A DNA stretch of 64,000 nucleotides from Acinetobacter tibetensis. Its GTDB lineage: Bacteria; Pseudomonadota; Gammaproteobacteria; Pseudomonadales; Moraxellaceae. Location: positions 806,001 to 870,000 of the forward strand of contig NZ_CP098732.1 of the NCBI RefSeq assembly GCF_023824315.1. Reading direction: 5' to 3'. Shown here piece after piece: positions 44,487-54,508 of the stretch. A model generated the notes under the pieces. The model saw nothing but the letters and a program-made list of their open reading frames with translations. It was not told where the DNA came from and ran no database searches. The stretch's first letter is position 1. Each line of letters begins with the position of its first letter. The position numbers were made by a program, and so were the translations under genes.

Positions 44487-44831
44487 ATGCCTATTGCTAA
44501 AACATCTTCCCAAGAATTAGCACTGTTAATTCTGCAAGTGGTTGCTTTAATTCCTTATGGAAAAGTTGCAACCTATGGGCAAATTGCCAAGATGGCGGGT
44601 TTGCCCAAACATGCCCGTTTAGTTGGGCGTGTACTGCAACAAGTTGAAGATCAGCATTTGCCTTGGCATCGTGTGATTAATTCGCAAGGTAAAATTAGCC
44701 TAAGTAAATTGGACGATCAGGGGGATAATCTTCAAATTGTAAAATTACAAGCAGAGAATATTGTTGTGATTGCGGGGAAGATAAATTTAAAGCTCTATCA
44801 GTGGAATGGAGAAATTTGTAAAGTTGGTTGA
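44487..44831 (+). CDS. Alkyltransferase-like protein (ATL), Trp in place of catalytic Cys
   Basis: A 114-residue homologue of the DNA-binding domain of O6-alkylguanine-DNA alkyltransferase. The helix-turn-helix with the arginine finger reads ARLVGRVL, preceded by IPYGKVATYGQIAKMAG. The active-site motif, PCHRV in true alkyltransferases, is PWHRV here, with Trp60 replacing the acceptor Cys. ATL proteins with this change bind O6-alkylguanine without transferring the alkyl group, flip the base and hand the lesion to nucleotide excision repair. Length fits ATL (100-130 residues). The gene is 29 bp after the antiporter gene on the same strand. Confidence 0.9.
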   Translation: MPIAKTSSQELALLILQVVALIPYGKVATYGQIAKMAGLPKHARLVGRVLQQVEDQHLPWHRVINSQGKISLSKLDDQGDNLQIVKLQAENIVVIAGKINLKLYQWNGEICKVG

Positions 44832-44833
44832 AG

Positions 44834-44869
44834 GGTCTTACACCCAATGCTGAGTATGAATGTAAGACC
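44834..44869. other. Inverted repeat between convergent ATL and usp genes
   Basis: GGTCTTACA and TGTAAGACC form a perfect 9-bp stem with an 18-base loop, sitting directly between two convergent genes. No T-tract is present, so it may slow rather than stop transcription. Confidence 0.5.
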
Positions 44870-44885
44870 AAGTTGATTAATCAAA

Positions 44886-45326
44886 TTATTGACGAACCAC
44901 CAATACAGGTACACTTGTGTCGCCCAGAATTTTTTGTGCAACACTACCTAAGAAGAATTTTTTTAGCCCTGTACGACCATGTGAGCCAATCACAATTAAA
45001 TCGGCATTGGTTTCTTTGGCAGCATTAAGAATTTCCTGATGGATCATTTGCCCTTCAAGTAAACGAGTTTCAACAGTTAAGCCTTCAGCACCAAATTTAG
45101 CTTTGGCATCTTCAAGTGTACCTTCAATTGATGTACGAGCACGTTCAATCAGATCGTTAGTCTGTGCCGCAGTAATATATTCGGCTGCAATGTAAGGGTC
45201 TAAAGCAAGTACTTGCACAACCGTAATTTTACTGCCAAAGACTTTGGCAAGTTCTGCTGCTTGCTTCACTGCTGCAAAAGAGGTTTCTGAACCGTCAACT
45301 GGAACTAAAATATTTTGATAAGCCAT
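44886..45326 (-). CDS. Universal stress protein, UspA family
   Basis: A 146-residue cytoplasmic protein of the UspA fold. It begins MAYQNILVPVDGSETSFAAV, the strand-helix entry with the Asp that holds the ATP ribose, and has the ATP-binding motif G-x2-G-x9-G-S within VIGSHGRTGLKKFFLGSVAQ followed by KILGDTSVPVLVVRQ. This marks an ATP-binding Usp. Such proteins aid survival under starvation or oxidative stress. The start is preceded by AAGGAGTAATACAG, a good ribosome binding site. It is single and monocistronic. Confidence 0.92.
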   Translation of the reverse strand: MAYQNILVPVDGSETSFAAVKQAAELAKVFGSKITVVQVLALDPYIAAEYITAAQTNDLIERARTSIEGTLEDAKAKFGAEGLTVETRLLEGQMIHQEILNAAKETNADLIVIGSHGRTGLKKFFLGSVAQKILGDTSVPVLVVRQ

Positions 45327-45675
45327 CTGTATTACTCCTTGTTTTCATTACAATCTTTTCTAAAACTGTTTTATCTGAGAGTTGCGACTCAAAACTATTG
45401 TTTATACTTTTATACTAACGCTAATTTTGATTTTATAAAACCTAGTATTTTCATAAGGATAAGGCTTTATAAACCGTCGATTCCATAACTTAACTTAGCA
45501 TGTTTTTTGTCTAAAAAGTATGCGTTGTTGTACTAAAGTCGGGTAAAAATTGTGATAAAAATGAAACAGCTAAGTTAAAGCATATTTTTATTAGAAATAG
45601 GCTTAAATGAGTGAAACTTGGTCAGGTTTGTAAGGCATAGTATGATGTTGCTAACTTATTAATAACAAACAATAC
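45327..45675. other. Divergent intergenic region with a spaced inverted repeat
   Basis: These 349 bases lie between the divergent usp and KAP NTPase genes. No reading frame or RNA gene is apparent. TTAACTTAGC at 45490-45499 and its exact inverse GCTAAGTTAA at 45569-45578 form a perfect 10-bp inverted repeat 69 bases apart. A weak promoter-like pair, TTGGTC and TATGAT with 17-bp spacing, lies near 45620-45647, in front of the KAP gene. Confidence 0.4.
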
Positions 45676-47124
45676 ATGACTGATCAAACCCAATTAAACT
45701 GGAACAGAACAAATTTAGACAATATTGAAACTGCTTGGGAGGGTGACCTTTGGGATCGTAAGCGTCTAGGTATTCAACTGACGAGCTATGTTGATCGTTT
45801 GCAGTGTGGAGCTGTACTCACTTTAGATGCCCGTTGGGGTGAAGGGAAAACTTGGTTTGTTCGAAACTGGCAAAAGCACTTAGAAGATGAAAATCATCAT
45901 GTGATTTATTTAGATGCATTTGCAAATGATTATTTGGATGATCCATTTTTAACTATCGCTGCTGAAATTAGCCAAACATTTAAAAATTCAGACAATATTG
46001 ATGATGCAGATGTGAATAGTTTTAATGAGAAAACGGCATCTGTCTTAATTTCTTTAGCCGCAATACTTCCTGTAATCGCAGCAAAAGCTGGCTTGCATTG
46101 GATTGGTCTTGGTGGTGCAGGTGAGGCAATTCAAGAAGTTTATAAAGATGGTAAAGATATTTATGACTCAGTCAGTGATGAAATTACTGGTAAATTAAAA
46201 GAACATATAGAAAAGAAAATTGAAAATCATCACTTAGAGAAAGAGTTGATTCAAGATTTCAAAAGGGAGTTAAATCAATTAGCTGATAAGTTAGAAAAAC
46301 CATTAGTTTTTATTATTGATGAATTGGATCGTTGCCGTCCTGATTTTGCAATTCGTTTGATTGAAAAAATTAAGCATTTCTTTGATATTCCTAAAATTGT
46401 TTTTGTTTTGGTAATGGATAAGACTCAATTTTCAAAGGTTGTTTGTCATAACTATGGTTATGATGAAGAGTCAGGTGAAGAATATTTAGATAAATTTGTG
46501 GATTTCACAATTAGACTCAAAAGCACATTAAATGAACCTGACTTTTATGCAGAGGTGATTAAACATTTATTCGTGAATGTGCTTGGCTATAAATATGAGT
46601 TGTTAGAAAGTAATAATTTTTATCATGAGTGCAGAGCATATAATCAAGCCACTGGATATTCCAAAAGAGAAATTATAAATTTAATCCATAGGTTTTCATT
46701 ATTAGTAACAGGAGATGATAAGAAGGACTCTCTAGTTCTAGCAGCTTTATTTTTCAAAAACTCTGAAGATTTATTTAAAGATATTTTTTTAGCCATCCAT
46801 AATTATACAGATTTTATAATTCGTAAAAATAATAGTGCTTTTGGAGATGTGTGGTATGAAACTGATAGAGAACAAAGATCAAATATTATGCTGAATGTGT
46901 GGAGTAATTCATTCGGTGTAACATCATCTATTGTTAACTTTATAAACTTAGTTAAACAAAATATTGGAGATCGTGAGTCATTCATCAGTAGCTCTATATT
47001 TACACAGAAAATTGATCAAAAAATATTGTCATTACTTCAAAGTTATTCAATAAATTCTTTGTGTCAATCAAACCAGTTTGATCTTAAATGGTTTCAATAT
47101 ATAGAGTCAGGTATAAAACATTAA
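45676..47124 (+). CDS. KAP-family P-loop NTPase
   Basis: A 482-residue NTPase of the KAP family. Walker A is RWGEGKTWF, with GEGKT at residues 55-59. Walker B is [15 protein letters not shown], near residue 215, followed by the family block [20 protein letters not shown] and VMDKTQF. A hydrophobic insertion (about residues 118-148, [19 protein letters not shown]) sits between the two, as in KAP proteins that contact membranes. The C-terminal 200 residues are helical and AT-rich in coding. KAP NTPases occur in several phage-defence systems (for example QatA and PifA relatives), but this one has no recognisable partner gene. Its stop overlaps the next gene by 4 bp, tail to tail. Confidence 0.85.
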   Translation: MTDQTQLNWNRTNLDNIETAWEGDLWDRKRLGIQLTSYVDRLQCGAVLTLDARWGEGKTWFVRNWQKHLEDENHHVIYLDAFANDYLDDPFLTIAAEISQTFKNSDNIDDADVNSFNEKTASVLISLAAILPVIAAKAGLHWIGLGGAGEAIQEVYKDGKDIYDSVSDEITGKLKEHIEKKIENHHLEKELIQDFKRELNQLADKLEKPLVFIIDELDRCRPDFAIRLIEKIKHFFDIPKIVFVLVMDKTQFSKVVCHNYGYDEESGEEYLDKFVDFTIRLKSTLNEPDFYAEVIKHLFVNVLGYKYELLESNNFYHECRAYNQATGYSKREIINLIHRFSLLVTGDDKKDSLVLAALFFKNSEDLFKDIFLAIHNYTDFIIRKNNSAFGDVWYETDREQRSNIMLNVWSNSFGVTSSIVNFINLVKQNIGDRESFISSSIFTQKIDQKILSLLQSYSINSLCQSNQFDLKWFQYIESGIKH

Positions 47125-47753
47125 GTAAGATTTATATAAGCCTTTAGTATTTCTACATCATCCGTCTGTAACTGCTCACGCATCTTTAAAAACTGCTTTT
47201 CATCTAAGTCATAAAGTTTAAGGGCAAGCAGTTTTTGAATATCATCTTCTGGAAAGCGGTATTTAATAATTTTTGCAGGTACACCACCTACAACCGCATA
47301 AGGTGGTACATCTTTGGTGACTACAGCACCCGTCGCAACCACAGCACCTTCACCCAGTGTGACCCCTTGCATAATCATGGCACGAGAGCCAATCCAGCAA
47401 CCATCGCCAATAATAGTATTTCCAGCAGGGACAAAACTACGTGTATCAAAGGGAAAAGCTGAAATCCAGTCGGTACGATGTAGCTGATTCCCACCCATCA
47501 TAATCACACATTCTGCGCCAAAACAGACGAAGTTGCCGATATAAAGTTGGTCAATCGGTTTTTCAGGAGTTGATGGCTTGTCATGTAAATAGCGTACAAC
47601 ACAACGCTCAAAACCCTGATCCCAATAGGCTGAATAATATGAATAATTACCTTTAATGTGAATATTCGGATTCTTCACGGTCTTTGAGATGAATTCAAAT
47701 TCACACCAATGTTTGACAGGGGAGTTAATCAAAGGTTCAGACATAAAAGACAT
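47121..47753 (-). CDS. CatB/XAT-type hexapeptide-repeat acetyltransferase
   Basis: A 210-residue acyltransferase of the xenobiotic (type B chloramphenicol) family. The left-handed beta-helix is evident in [40 protein letters not shown] and [15 protein letters not shown]. The catalytic His lies in [16 protein letters not shown], the family signature. Substrates in the family include chloramphenicol, streptogramins and others; many chromosomal members have no resistance role. The start may be the ATG at 47744 (MSEPLINS) or the one I chose at 47753; neither has a strong ribosome binding site. The 3' end overlaps the KAP gene tail to tail. Confidence 0.87.
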   Translation of the reverse strand: MSFMSEPLINSPVKHWCEFEFISKTVKNPNIHIKGNYSYYSAYWDQGFERCVVRYLHDKPSTPEKPIDQLYIGNFVCFGAECVIMMGGNQLHRTDWISAFPFDTRSFVPAGNTIIGDGCWIGSRAMIMQGVTLGEGAVVATGAVVTKDVPPYAVVGGVPAKIIKYRFPEDDIQKLLALKLYDLDEKQFLKMREQLQTDDVEILKAYINLT

Positions 47754-47854
47754 CACAAAGCATGAGGATGTGTATTATAGCGGATCATATGGCGTTTCCC
47801 TATTGGGTCATTTTGATGTGATTGTTTGTTGTATATCCAGATGACCATGCTGTG

Positions 47855-48067
47855 CTAACGAAAGAGATTCCAAAATAACCTAAACCCATGTTGGATAGAA
47901 TTGGGAAAAAGAAAACCGGCAATAGCGGAAATTATGGTCGTCATCAGGATGATCATCACTGAGCTAGTACTGCTGTTAATATACATTGACCATGTGAATG
48001 CAAGCATTATTCCAAGGAAAATGCCACCAATTGCGTAGTAGAAAGCTTGGATGATTCTATTGTCCAT
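47855..48067 (-). CDS. Small hypothetical membrane protein
   Basis: A 70-residue protein with two hydrophobic segments, about residues 10-29 (YYAIGGIFLGIMLAFTWSMY) and 36-54 (VMIILMTTIISAIAGFLFP), separated by a short polar SSTSS turn. It ends in an aromatic, basic tail (HGFRLFWNLFR). I do not recognise it. It lies between the CatB-like gene and greA on the same strand as both. The coding case rests on composition and a clean start; function unknown. Confidence 0.55.
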   Translation of the reverse strand: MDNRIIQAFYYAIGGIFLGIMLAFTWSMYINSSTSSVMIILMTTIISAIAGFLFPNSIQHGFRLFWNLFR

Positions 48068-48122
48068 TATTTGAGTAGTCGTTTTGAATATATGTTTATA
48101 TTTATCTTAAAAGGTTTTGTAC

Positions 48123-48148
48123 AAAAAAGCCCCTCAGCAGAGGGGCTT
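48123..48148 (-). terminator. Terminator of greA
   Basis: On the minus strand GCCCCTC, loop TGCT, GAGGGGC is followed by six T residues, 20 bases after the greA stop codon. Confidence 0.92.
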
Positions 48149-48168
48149 GAATCGCTAATTAAATAAAA

Positions 48169-48645
48169 TTAGAGATATTCAACGCTAACAATTTCGTATT
48201 CAACTTCGCCATTTGGCGTTTGAATTTTTGCTTCGTCGCCTTCGCTTTTGCCCAAAAGGCCACGTGCGATAGGAGAGTTCACTGAAATTTTATTGATTTT
48301 AAAATCAGCTTCGTCATCGCCCACGATCATATAGGTCTTTTGTTCTTCGGTATCTAAGTTTTCGATAGTGACTGTCACCCCAAAAACCACACGACCGTTC
48401 TGTTCAAGTTCTTTTACATCGATCACTTGAGCCGCACCCAATTTACCTTCGATGTCTTGAACACGACCTTCACAGAAGCCTTGTTGCTCACGCGCAGCAT
48501 GGTATTCCGCATTTTCTTTCAAATCCCCGTGCTCACGTGCTTCAGCAATTGCCGCAATAATACGTGGACGTTCAATACTTTTTAATTGATGTAATTCTTT
48601 CTCTAAGGCTAATTTGCCTTGGGGAGTCATAGGATAACGTTGCAT
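48169..48645 (-). CDS. greA: Transcription elongation factor GreA
   Basis: A 158-residue elongation factor that enters the RNA polymerase secondary channel and stimulates cleavage of backtracked transcripts. The N-terminal coiled coil starts [20 protein letters not shown] and carries the tip acidic residues in [20 protein letters not shown], the functional D/E pair of GreA. The C-terminal FKBP-like domain ends [20 protein letters not shown]. Length matches the family exactly. GAGGGA precedes the ATG. It follows carB, but a terminator-like hairpin separates them. Confidence 0.97.
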   Translation of the reverse strand: MQRYPMTPQGKLALEKELHQLKSIERPRIIAAIAEAREHGDLKENAEYHAAREQQGFCEGRVQDIEGKLGAAQVIDVKELEQNGRVVFGVTVTIENLDTEEQKTYMIVGDDEADFKINKISVNSPIARGLLGKSEGDEAKIQTPNGEVEYEIVSVEYL

Positions 48646-48693
48646 TGTTGTCCCTCAAGTCTGTGAGTGTAAAAAAATATAGGTTTATAAATG

Positions 48694-48722
48694 AAAAAAG
48701 CCCGCCACCGAGAGGTGACGGG
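48694..48722 (-). terminator. Terminator of carAB
   Basis: On the minus strand TCCCGTCACC, loop TCTC, GGTGGCGGGC with one mismatch is followed by six T residues, 18 bases after the carB stop codon. Confidence 0.85.
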
Positions 48723-48739
48723 ACTTCTCGGTAAACGAA

Positions 48740-51700
48740 TTAACCTACAGTTTGTAAATCTTGCAAACGGTATACATCCATTGGCAATTGAATCGCAAAA
48801 GCTTGGCATACAGCATCAGCACCGTTCAAGGTCGTCGTGTTATACACTTTCGCTTGAAGCGCTGAACGACGAATCGAGAACGAATCTTGTTGAGCTTGTT
48901 TGCCTTCAGTTGTATTGATAATGAGGTGAACTTCGCCATTTTTCAAGCGGTCCACGATATTAGGACGGCCTTCAGTGACTTTATTTACACGTTCACACTC
49001 AATACCCGCAGCTTTAATGAACTCATAAGTACCGCCAGTCGCAAGTACTTTGAAACCAAAGCCTACCAGTTGCTTCGCAATACCAACAGCACGAGGCTTG
49101 TCTGAATCACGCACAGAGATAAATGCATGCTTCACTTCGCCTTCTGTAGGAAGACCCGGTACGCGTTCATTCGAGCCTAACACAGCTTTATAGAATGCTT
49201 CACCAAATGTTTTACCTACGCCCATTACTTCGCCTGTAGATTTCATCTCAGGGCCAAGAATAGGGTCAACACCCGGGAATTTGTTGAATGGGAACACCGC
49301 TTCTTTTACAGAGAAGTGAGTCGGGATGATTTCTTTAGTGAATCCTTGAGATTCTAAAGATTGACCCGCCATACAACGTGCAGCGACTTTTGCTAAAGAC
49401 TCACCGATACATTTAGAAACGAATGGCACAGTACGAGACGCACGTGGATTCACTTCTAGGATGTAAACGTCTTCGCCTTTTACAGCAAACTGTACGTTCA
49501 TCAAACCAACAACGCCAAGCTCTTTCGCCATAGCAACAGTTTGACGACGCATTTCGTCTTGGATTTCAACTGAGAGCGAGTATGGAGGAATCGAACATGC
49601 TGAGTCACCTGAGTGAATCCCTGCTTGTTCAATGTGCTGCATAATACCGCCAATCACAACGTCTTTACCGTCAGATACACAGTCTACGTCAACTTCAATC
49701 GCATCATCTAAGAAACGGTCAAGAAGAACAGGCGCTTCATTTGATGCTTGAACCGCATCACGTAAGTAGCGTTTAAGCTCTTCGTCGTTGTATACGATTT
49801 CCATCGCACGACCACCGAGTACATAAGAAGGACGTACCACAAGTGGATAGCCTACTTTAGATGCTTCAGCCATACCTTCTTCAGCAGATTTTACGATGCT
49901 GTTGTTGGGTTGACGAAGTTGAAGACGTTGAATCATTTGTTGGAAACGTTCACGGTCTTCTGCGCGGTCAATCGCATCTGGTGATGTACCGATAATTGGC
50001 GCACCCGCTTCTTCTAAAGCACGAGCCAATTTAAGCGGCGTTTGACCACCGTACTGAACGATAATGCCTTTTGGCTTTTCAGTACGTACGATTTCAAGTA
50101 CATCTTCCAAAGTGATTGGTTCGAAGTACAAACGATCAGAAGTGTCGTAATCCGTTGAAACAGTTTCAGGGTTACAGTTCACCATGATGGTTTCGTAGCC
50201 ATCTTCACGCATTGCAAGCGCCGCGTGTACACAGCAGTAATCGAATTCGATACCTTGACCAATACGGTTAGGACCACCACCGATCACCATGATTTTATCT
50301 TTATCAGATGGGTTTGATTCACACTCTTCATCGTAAGTTGAATACATGTATGCAGTGTCAGATTCGAATTCTGCTGCACAAGTATCCACACGTTTGTAAA
50401 CTGGAGTCACGCCCAAGTTCCAACGGTGCTTACGGAATTGTTTTTGTGAAATACCCATCAAGTTCGCGATGCGAAGGTCAGATAAACCTTTACGTTTGAA
50501 CGAACGGATGTTGTCTGCGTTTAGATCACCAAAACCTAAAGTTTTGATTTCATTTTCAGTTTTGATGATGTCTTCGATTTGGATCAAGAACCATTTATCG
50601 ATTTTTGTCGCTTGGAACACATCTTCTAACGTGAAACCATGACGGAATGCATCAGCCACATACCAAATACGCTCTGGACCCGGAACTTTAAGTTCAACCA
50701 AGATCTTTTCTTTCGCGCCTTCAGTACCTACTGCGATTTTTTCATCAAAACCACATGCACCCACTTCAAGACCACGAAGCGCTTTGTTTACAGACTCTTG
50801 GAAGTTACGACCAATCGCCATCACTTCACCCACAGATTTCATTTGCGTGGTGAGCGTTGCGTCTGCTTGTGGGAATTTTTCGAAGTTGAAACGTGGAATT
50901 TTTGTTACCACGTAGTCAATCGCAGGTTCGAACGAAGCAGGAGTCGTTCCGCCCGTTATGTCATTTTTCAATTCATCAAGGGTATAACCGACAGCCAGTT
51001 TCGCTGCAATTTTTGCAATCGGGAAACCTGTTGCTTTCGATGCAAGTGCAGATGAACGCGATACACGCGGGTTCATCTCGATGATCACCATACGGCCAGT
51101 ATTTGGGCAAATACCGAACTGAACGTTAGAACCACCTGTTTCAACACCAATTTCGCGAAGAACTGCTAAAGATGCATTACGCATCAATTGGTATTCTTTG
51201 TCTGTCAATGTTTGCGCAGGAGCAACAGTGATAGAGTCACCTGTGTGCACGCCCATTGGGTCAAAGTTTTCGATCGCACAAACGATAATACAGTTATCGT
51301 TTTTGTCACGAACAACTTCCATTTCGTATTCTTTCCAACCAATTAAAGATTCATCAATCAATAATTGTTTAGTTGGAGAAAGATCGAAACCGCGTTCACA
51401 GATTTCAAGGAATTCTTCTTTGTTATAAGCGATACCGCCACCTGAACCACCCATGGTGAATGATGGACGGATAATCACAGGGAAGCCGAAGCGCGCTTGG
51501 ATTTCTAACGCTTCTTCCATGTTCTCAGCAATCGCAGCTTTTGGACATTCAAGACCAATTTTACGCATTGCTTCATCAAACAGTTTGCGGTCTTCAGCTT
51601 TTTCAATCGCTTCTTTACTCGCACCGATCAATTCAACATTGTATTTTTCTAAAATACCGTTGGCATCAAGTGCAAGCGCACAGTTCAGTGCTGTTTGACC

Positions 51701-51973
51701 ACCCATTGTTGGAAGGACAGCATCTGGACGCTCTTTTTCAATGATTTGTGCAACAGTCTGCCACGTGATTGGCTCGATATAAGTTGCGTCTGCCATAGCA
51801 GGGTCGGTCATAATGGTTGCTGGGTTAGAGTTCACCAAAATAACACGGTAGCCTTCTTCACGAAGAGCTTTACACGCTTGTGCACCTGAGTAGTCAAACT
51901 CACATGCCTGTCCGATGACAATCGGACCTGCACCAATAATTAAGATACTTTTAATGTCTGTACGTTTAGCCAT
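48740..51973 (-). CDS. carB: Carbamoyl-phosphate synthase large subunit
   Basis: A 1077-residue subunit that makes carbamoyl phosphate from bicarbonate, ATP and the ammonia delivered by CarA, feeding arginine and pyrimidine synthesis. The two homologous ATP-grasp halves are seen at [20 protein letters not shown] (start) and [20 protein letters not shown] (near residue 565); each continues with the expected loops [15 protein letters not shown] and [15 protein letters not shown]. The C-terminal MGS-type regulatory domain (about residues 940-1077) has [17 protein letters not shown], which binds allosteric effectors such as UMP. AAGGAAG precedes the ATG, 14 bp after carA. Confidence 0.98.
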   Translation of the reverse strand: MAKRTDIKSILIIGAGPIVIGQACEFDYSGAQACKALREEGYRVILVNSNPATIMTDPAMADATYIEPITWQTVAQIIEKERPDAVLPTMGGQTALNCALALDANGILEKYNVELIGASKEAIEKAEDRKLFDEAMRKIGLECPKAAIAENMEEALEIQARFGFPVIIRPSFTMGGSGGGIAYNKEEFLEICERGFDLSPTKQLLIDESLIGWKEYEMEVVRDKNDNCIIVCAIENFDPMGVHTGDSITVAPAQTLTDKEYQLMRNASLAVLREIGVETGGSNVQFGICPNTGRMVIIEMNPRVSRSSALASKATGFPIAKIAAKLAVGYTLDELKNDITGGTTPASFEPAIDYVVTKIPRFNFEKFPQADATLTTQMKSVGEVMAIGRNFQESVNKALRGLEVGACGFDEKIAVGTEGAKEKILVELKVPGPERIWYVADAFRHGFTLEDVFQATKIDKWFLIQIEDIIKTENEIKTLGFGDLNADNIRSFKRKGLSDLRIANLMGISQKQFRKHRWNLGVTPVYKRVDTCAAEFESDTAYMYSTYDEECESNPSDKDKIMVIGGGPNRIGQGIEFDYCCVHAALAMREDGYETIMVNCNPETVSTDYDTSDRLYFEPITLEDVLEIVRTEKPKGIIVQYGGQTPLKLARALEEAGAPIIGTSPDAIDRAEDRERFQQMIQRLQLRQPNNSIVKSAEEGMAEASKVGYPLVVRPSYVLGGRAMEIVYNDEELKRYLRDAVQASNEAPVLLDRFLDDAIEVDVDCVSDGKDVVIGGIMQHIEQAGIHSGDSACSIPPYSLSVEIQDEMRRQTVAMAKELGVVGLMNVQFAVKGEDVYILEVNPRASRTVPFVSKCIGESLAKVAARCMAGQSLESQGFTKEIIPTHFSVKEAVFPFNKFPGVDPILGPEMKSTGEVMGVGKTFGEAFYKAVLGSNERVPGLPTEGEVKHAFISVRDSDKPRAVGIAKQLVGFGFKVLATGGTYEFIKAAGIECERVNKVTEGRPNIVDRLKNGEVHLIINTTEGKQAQQDSFSIRRSALQAKVYNTTTLNGADAVCQAFAIQLPMDVYRLQDLQTVG

Positions 51974-51987
51974 GATCGCTTCCTTAA

Positions 51988-53130
51988 TTACTTCTTAGAT
52001 GCTTCGATAAGTTCGATGAAATGATCGAACAATGGTGCGCAGTCATGCGGACCAGGGCTTGCTTCAGGGTGACCTTGGAAGCTGAACGCTGGTTTGTCTG
52101 TACGATGAATCCCTTGAAGAGTTTGATCGAACAAAGACTTGTGCGTAGCTTTCAAGTTTGCTGGAAGTGTTTCTGCATCCACTGCGAAGCCGTGGTTTTG
52201 CGAAGTAATCATCACTATGCCAGTTTCCATGTTTTGAACAGGGTGGTTGGCACCATGGTGGCCGTGAGGCATTTTCACCGTTTTTGCACCTGAGGCAAGT
52301 GCAAGAATTTGGTGACCCAAGCAAATACCAAAGACAGGTAGGTTGCGAGCGTCTTCTACAATTGTTTTTACAGCTTCAATTGCGTAGTCACATGCAGCTG
52401 GATCGCCAGGGCCGTTCGATAAGAACACGCCATCTGGATTCAATGCAAGCACGTCAGCAGCAGGAGTTTGTGCAGGCACGACAGTGAGTTTACAACCGCG
52501 GTCTGCAAGCATACGTAAGATGTTGGTTTTGACACCGTAGTCGTATGCAACAACATGGAATTTAAGTTCAGGTTGTGTGAAGCCTTTGCCTAATACCCAA
52601 GAACCTTCTGTCCATTCGAAACCAGTTGGGTCACAGCATTCTTTAGCTAGGTCTAAACCATTTAAACCACCGAAGGCACGTGCTTTTTCTAAAGCTTGCT
52701 CTTCAGTAATATTTTCACCAGCAAGGATGCAACCATTTTGCGCACCTTTGTCACGCAAAATACGGGTTAATTTACGCGTATCAATATCTGCAATTGCGAC
52801 AACATTATGTTCTTTTAAGTATTCGCCTAAAGATTGCGTTGATCGGAAGTTGCTATGCAATAAAGGCAGGTCACGAATGATCAATCCGTTGGCCCATACT
52901 TTATGAATTCGACCTGACTCAGCGTCTTCATCATTACAACCTGTGTTACCGATATGAGGGTAAGTTAAAGTCACAAGTTGTTGTGCATAACTCGGGTCAG
53001 TCAAAATTTCTTGATAGCCAGTCATGGCAGTGTTGAAAACGACTTCACCAGTCGTACTACCCGATGCACCAATAGACGTTCCTTTAAAGATCGTACCATC
53101 GGCAAGGGCTAAAATTGCTGGGGTGCTCAA
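51988..53130 (-). CDS. carA: Carbamoyl-phosphate synthase small subunit
   Basis: A 380-residue glutamine amidotransferase subunit supplying ammonia to CarB. The N-terminal domain begins [20 protein letters not shown] and has the family motif [20 protein letters not shown]. The class I amidotransferase domain carries the nucleophilic Cys in [17 protein letters not shown] and the catalytic His in [15 protein letters not shown]. The initiation codon is TTG at 53128-53130, with AGGAG six bases upstream; no ATG or GTG is available in frame. The first gene of the carAB operon, it is preceded by a leader with nested terminator-like hairpins. Confidence 0.97.
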   Translation of the reverse strand: MSTPAILALADGTIFKGTSIGASGSTTGEVVFNTAMTGYQEILTDPSYAQQLVTLTYPHIGNTGCNDEDAESGRIHKVWANGLIIRDLPLLHSNFRSTQSLGEYLKEHNVVAIADIDTRKLTRILRDKGAQNGCILAGENITEEQALEKARAFGGLNGLDLAKECCDPTGFEWTEGSWVLGKGFTQPELKFHVVAYDYGVKTNILRMLADRGCKLTVVPAQTPAADVLALNPDGVFLSNGPGDPAACDYAIEAVKTIVEDARNLPVFGICLGHQILALASGAKTVKMPHGHHGANHPVQNMETGIVMITSQNHGFAVDAETLPANLKATHKSLFDQTLQGIHRTDKPAFSFQGHPEASPGPHDCAPLFDHFIELIEASKK

Positions 53131-53156
53131 ACCAAAGCTCCTGAAATTTAGGCTGT

Positions 53157-53222
53157 AAAAAAGCGAGTAGACGAAAAAAAAGGAAGGCTATCTAAAAACC
53201 TACCCTCCCTATGTCTGCTCGC
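53157..53222 (-). promoter_or_regulatory. Attenuator-like leader of carA
   Basis: Read on the minus strand, GCGAGCAGAC (53222-53213) pairs with GTCTACTCGC (53172-53163) with one mismatch, and is followed by six T residues. Within its 40-base loop a second hairpin, GGAGGG with CCTTCC, is followed by eight T residues. Both lie between the likely promoter and the TTG start, 26 bases before carA. The arrangement suggests transcription attenuation. Confidence 0.6.
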
Positions 53223-53238
53223 TTGAACTTAACATGGC

Positions 53239-53267
53239 ACTATACGCAACTTTACCCATAAAGTCCA
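53239..53267 (-). promoter_or_regulatory. Candidate carAB promoter
   Basis: On the minus strand TGGACT and TATAGT are separated by 17 bp. The -10 matches five of six consensus bases, the -35 four of six. A transcript from here would start just before the leader hairpins. Confidence 0.45.
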
Positions 53268-53437
53268 TGCCAATAAGACGGAATTAACAAGATAAAGGGT
53301 TTTTATTTTGTAGAGAAAGCAGTTTTAAGTTTTTAAAAGAAAAATGTAACAACAAATAATTGTCTGACAAATCAGAATCTAAATTTTATCAAATCACGTT
53401 AAGCTGTCGCTGTGTATATAACAACAGGAATAAAATC

Positions 53438-53893
53438 ATGACTGAACAAGAAAAAGTGACCAAATCAAAGCCAGCGTTGAAAGAAGTCGTTGCAGAAAGC
53501 ACTGAAAAGCTTGAGCAAGTGGCGAAAGAAGCAACAGAGCAGGTCACTGAAGCCGTAGTTGAAAGTAAAGAAAAGATTGAGGCAGAAGCGAAACAGCTTA
53601 ATGCCAGTGTGCAAGATCAAATTCGTCAGTTGAAAGAAGATGTATTGCAGCGTATCGACAGTTTGAAATCACAATTAAATCTGTCTCAGAAAGATTTGAC
53701 TGAGCTTAAAGATTTTGTGAAAACTGAAGTTAATGCTGTGATTGATGATTTGAGCAAATTTGGTAAAGAGTTAAAAGATGATGTGAGTCAGATTTCTGTC
53801 AAGCATAAAGATCAACTCACTGAAACTTTTAAACGTTCTAAAGAGCATACGCTTGAAGCTTGGAATAAAGTATCAAGTAAAGAAATCTCTTGA
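53438..53893 (+). CDS. Charged helical protein, second LEA/apolipoprotein-like member
   Basis: A 151-residue soluble protein dominated by Lys, Glu, Ala, Asp and Gln. Repeated segments such as EKLEQVAKEATEQVTEAVVE and ELKDFVKTEVNAVIDDLSKF indicate a long amphipathic helix. It has no cysteine, signal or membrane helix. The composition and repeat style match the protein at 2729-3202; the two may be distant paralogues, or have converged. The start is the ATG after ACAGGAATAAAATC; a longer frame beginning 26 codons upstream has cysteine-rich non-coding character. Function is unknown, perhaps stress protection. Confidence 0.72.
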   Translation: MTEQEKVTKSKPALKEVVAESTEKLEQVAKEATEQVTEAVVESKEKIEAEAKQLNASVQDQIRQLKEDVLQRIDSLKSQLNLSQKDLTELKDFVKTEVNAVIDDLSKFGKELKDDVSQISVKHKDQLTETFKRSKEHTLEAWNKVSSKEIS

Positions 53894-53925
53894 GCTTGTG
53901 AGTAAATAAAAACCTTTAAGCTTCA

Positions 53926-53947
53926 CCTCTCCTTGTAAAGGGAGAGG
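53926..53947. repeat. Imperfect palindrome of the CCTCTCC/GGAGAGG type
   Basis: CCTCTCC, an eight-base loop, GGAGAGG forms a GC-rich hairpin between two convergent genes, without a T-tract. Palindromes with this core (CCTCTCC...GGAGAGG) occur repeatedly in many bacterial chromosomes, so it may be a dispersed intergenic repeat; only one copy is seen in this window. Confidence 0.4.
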
Positions 53948-53959
53948 AGTTGAATTGCT

Positions 53960-54499
53960 TTAGAGCTGATGTAGCCAATCACGCTTGTTGTGGAAGTCTG
54001 CATTTGGACTGCTATGCTGCATGGCGTAGAACTGTTCACCTTGAGCAGTTTTTAGCACAGCCGTTAAACCAATAAATAAGTCAGACCATTTCAACTTATG
54101 TTTCAGTATAAATTCGGTTAAATCTAAACTGACATTCAGTCCATAGTGCGTGCGCTTAAGTTGATTTAACTCAATATCATACGCAGCATGTGGCGGCATA
54201 TCTTCAGGATAGCGATACTCTTCAAATTGATAAACTTGCCACGCTTGAGAAGGCGACAAATTGATTTCACGATAAAAATCTTCGTCTTTCACACCAATAA
54301 AAATCTCAAAGCAGGTGCTTTCCCAAAGAAAATCCTGACGTGGGTGAGCGGAAACCAATGCAGGCCACTCAATCCACTGATTCGGGTCACGAATCCAAAA
54401 TCCGACATTTAGATTAAACGGGCTGACTTGTTCAATCGCGCCGACCACTGAAATCGCTTGAAAGCGACGATCAAATGCACTGAGCTCGTAGCTTGCCAT
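53960..54499 (-). CDS. DOMON-like domain protein
   Basis: A 179-residue protein made mostly of beta strands, matching the DOMON-like (CBM9-like) proteins common in Acinetobacter. Typical blocks are IEWPALVSAHPRQDFLWEST, CFEIFIGVKDEDFYREINLS and PSQAWQVYQFEEYRYPEDMP, the last giving the W-x-x-Y-x-F-x-x-Y pattern of the family. There is no signal peptide, unlike many DOMON proteins, so a cytoplasmic location is likely. Ligand unknown; DOMON domains bind haem or sugars. It lies 9 bp downstream of yhbY on the same strand, so the two form an operon. Confidence 0.78.
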   Translation of the reverse strand: MASYELSAFDRRFQAISVVGAIEQVSPFNLNVGFWIRDPNQWIEWPALVSAHPRQDFLWESTCFEIFIGVKDEDFYREINLSPSQAWQVYQFEEYRYPEDMPPHAAYDIELNQLKRTHYGLNVSLDLTEFILKHKLKWSDLFIGLTAVLKTAQGEQFYAMQHSSPNADFHNKRDWLHQL

Positions 54500-54508
54500 A
54501 AATTGAAA

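Noticed and set aside
50308..51889. Plus-strand open frames opposite carB, up to 138 codons
   Set aside because: The carB sequence is fully conserved on the other strand; these frames are a by-product of its codon usage.
53360..53437. 26-codon N-terminal extension of the helical protein
   Set aside because: Its composition (Cys, Tyr, Asn) is unlike the rest of the protein and the internal ATG has a good ribosome binding site.
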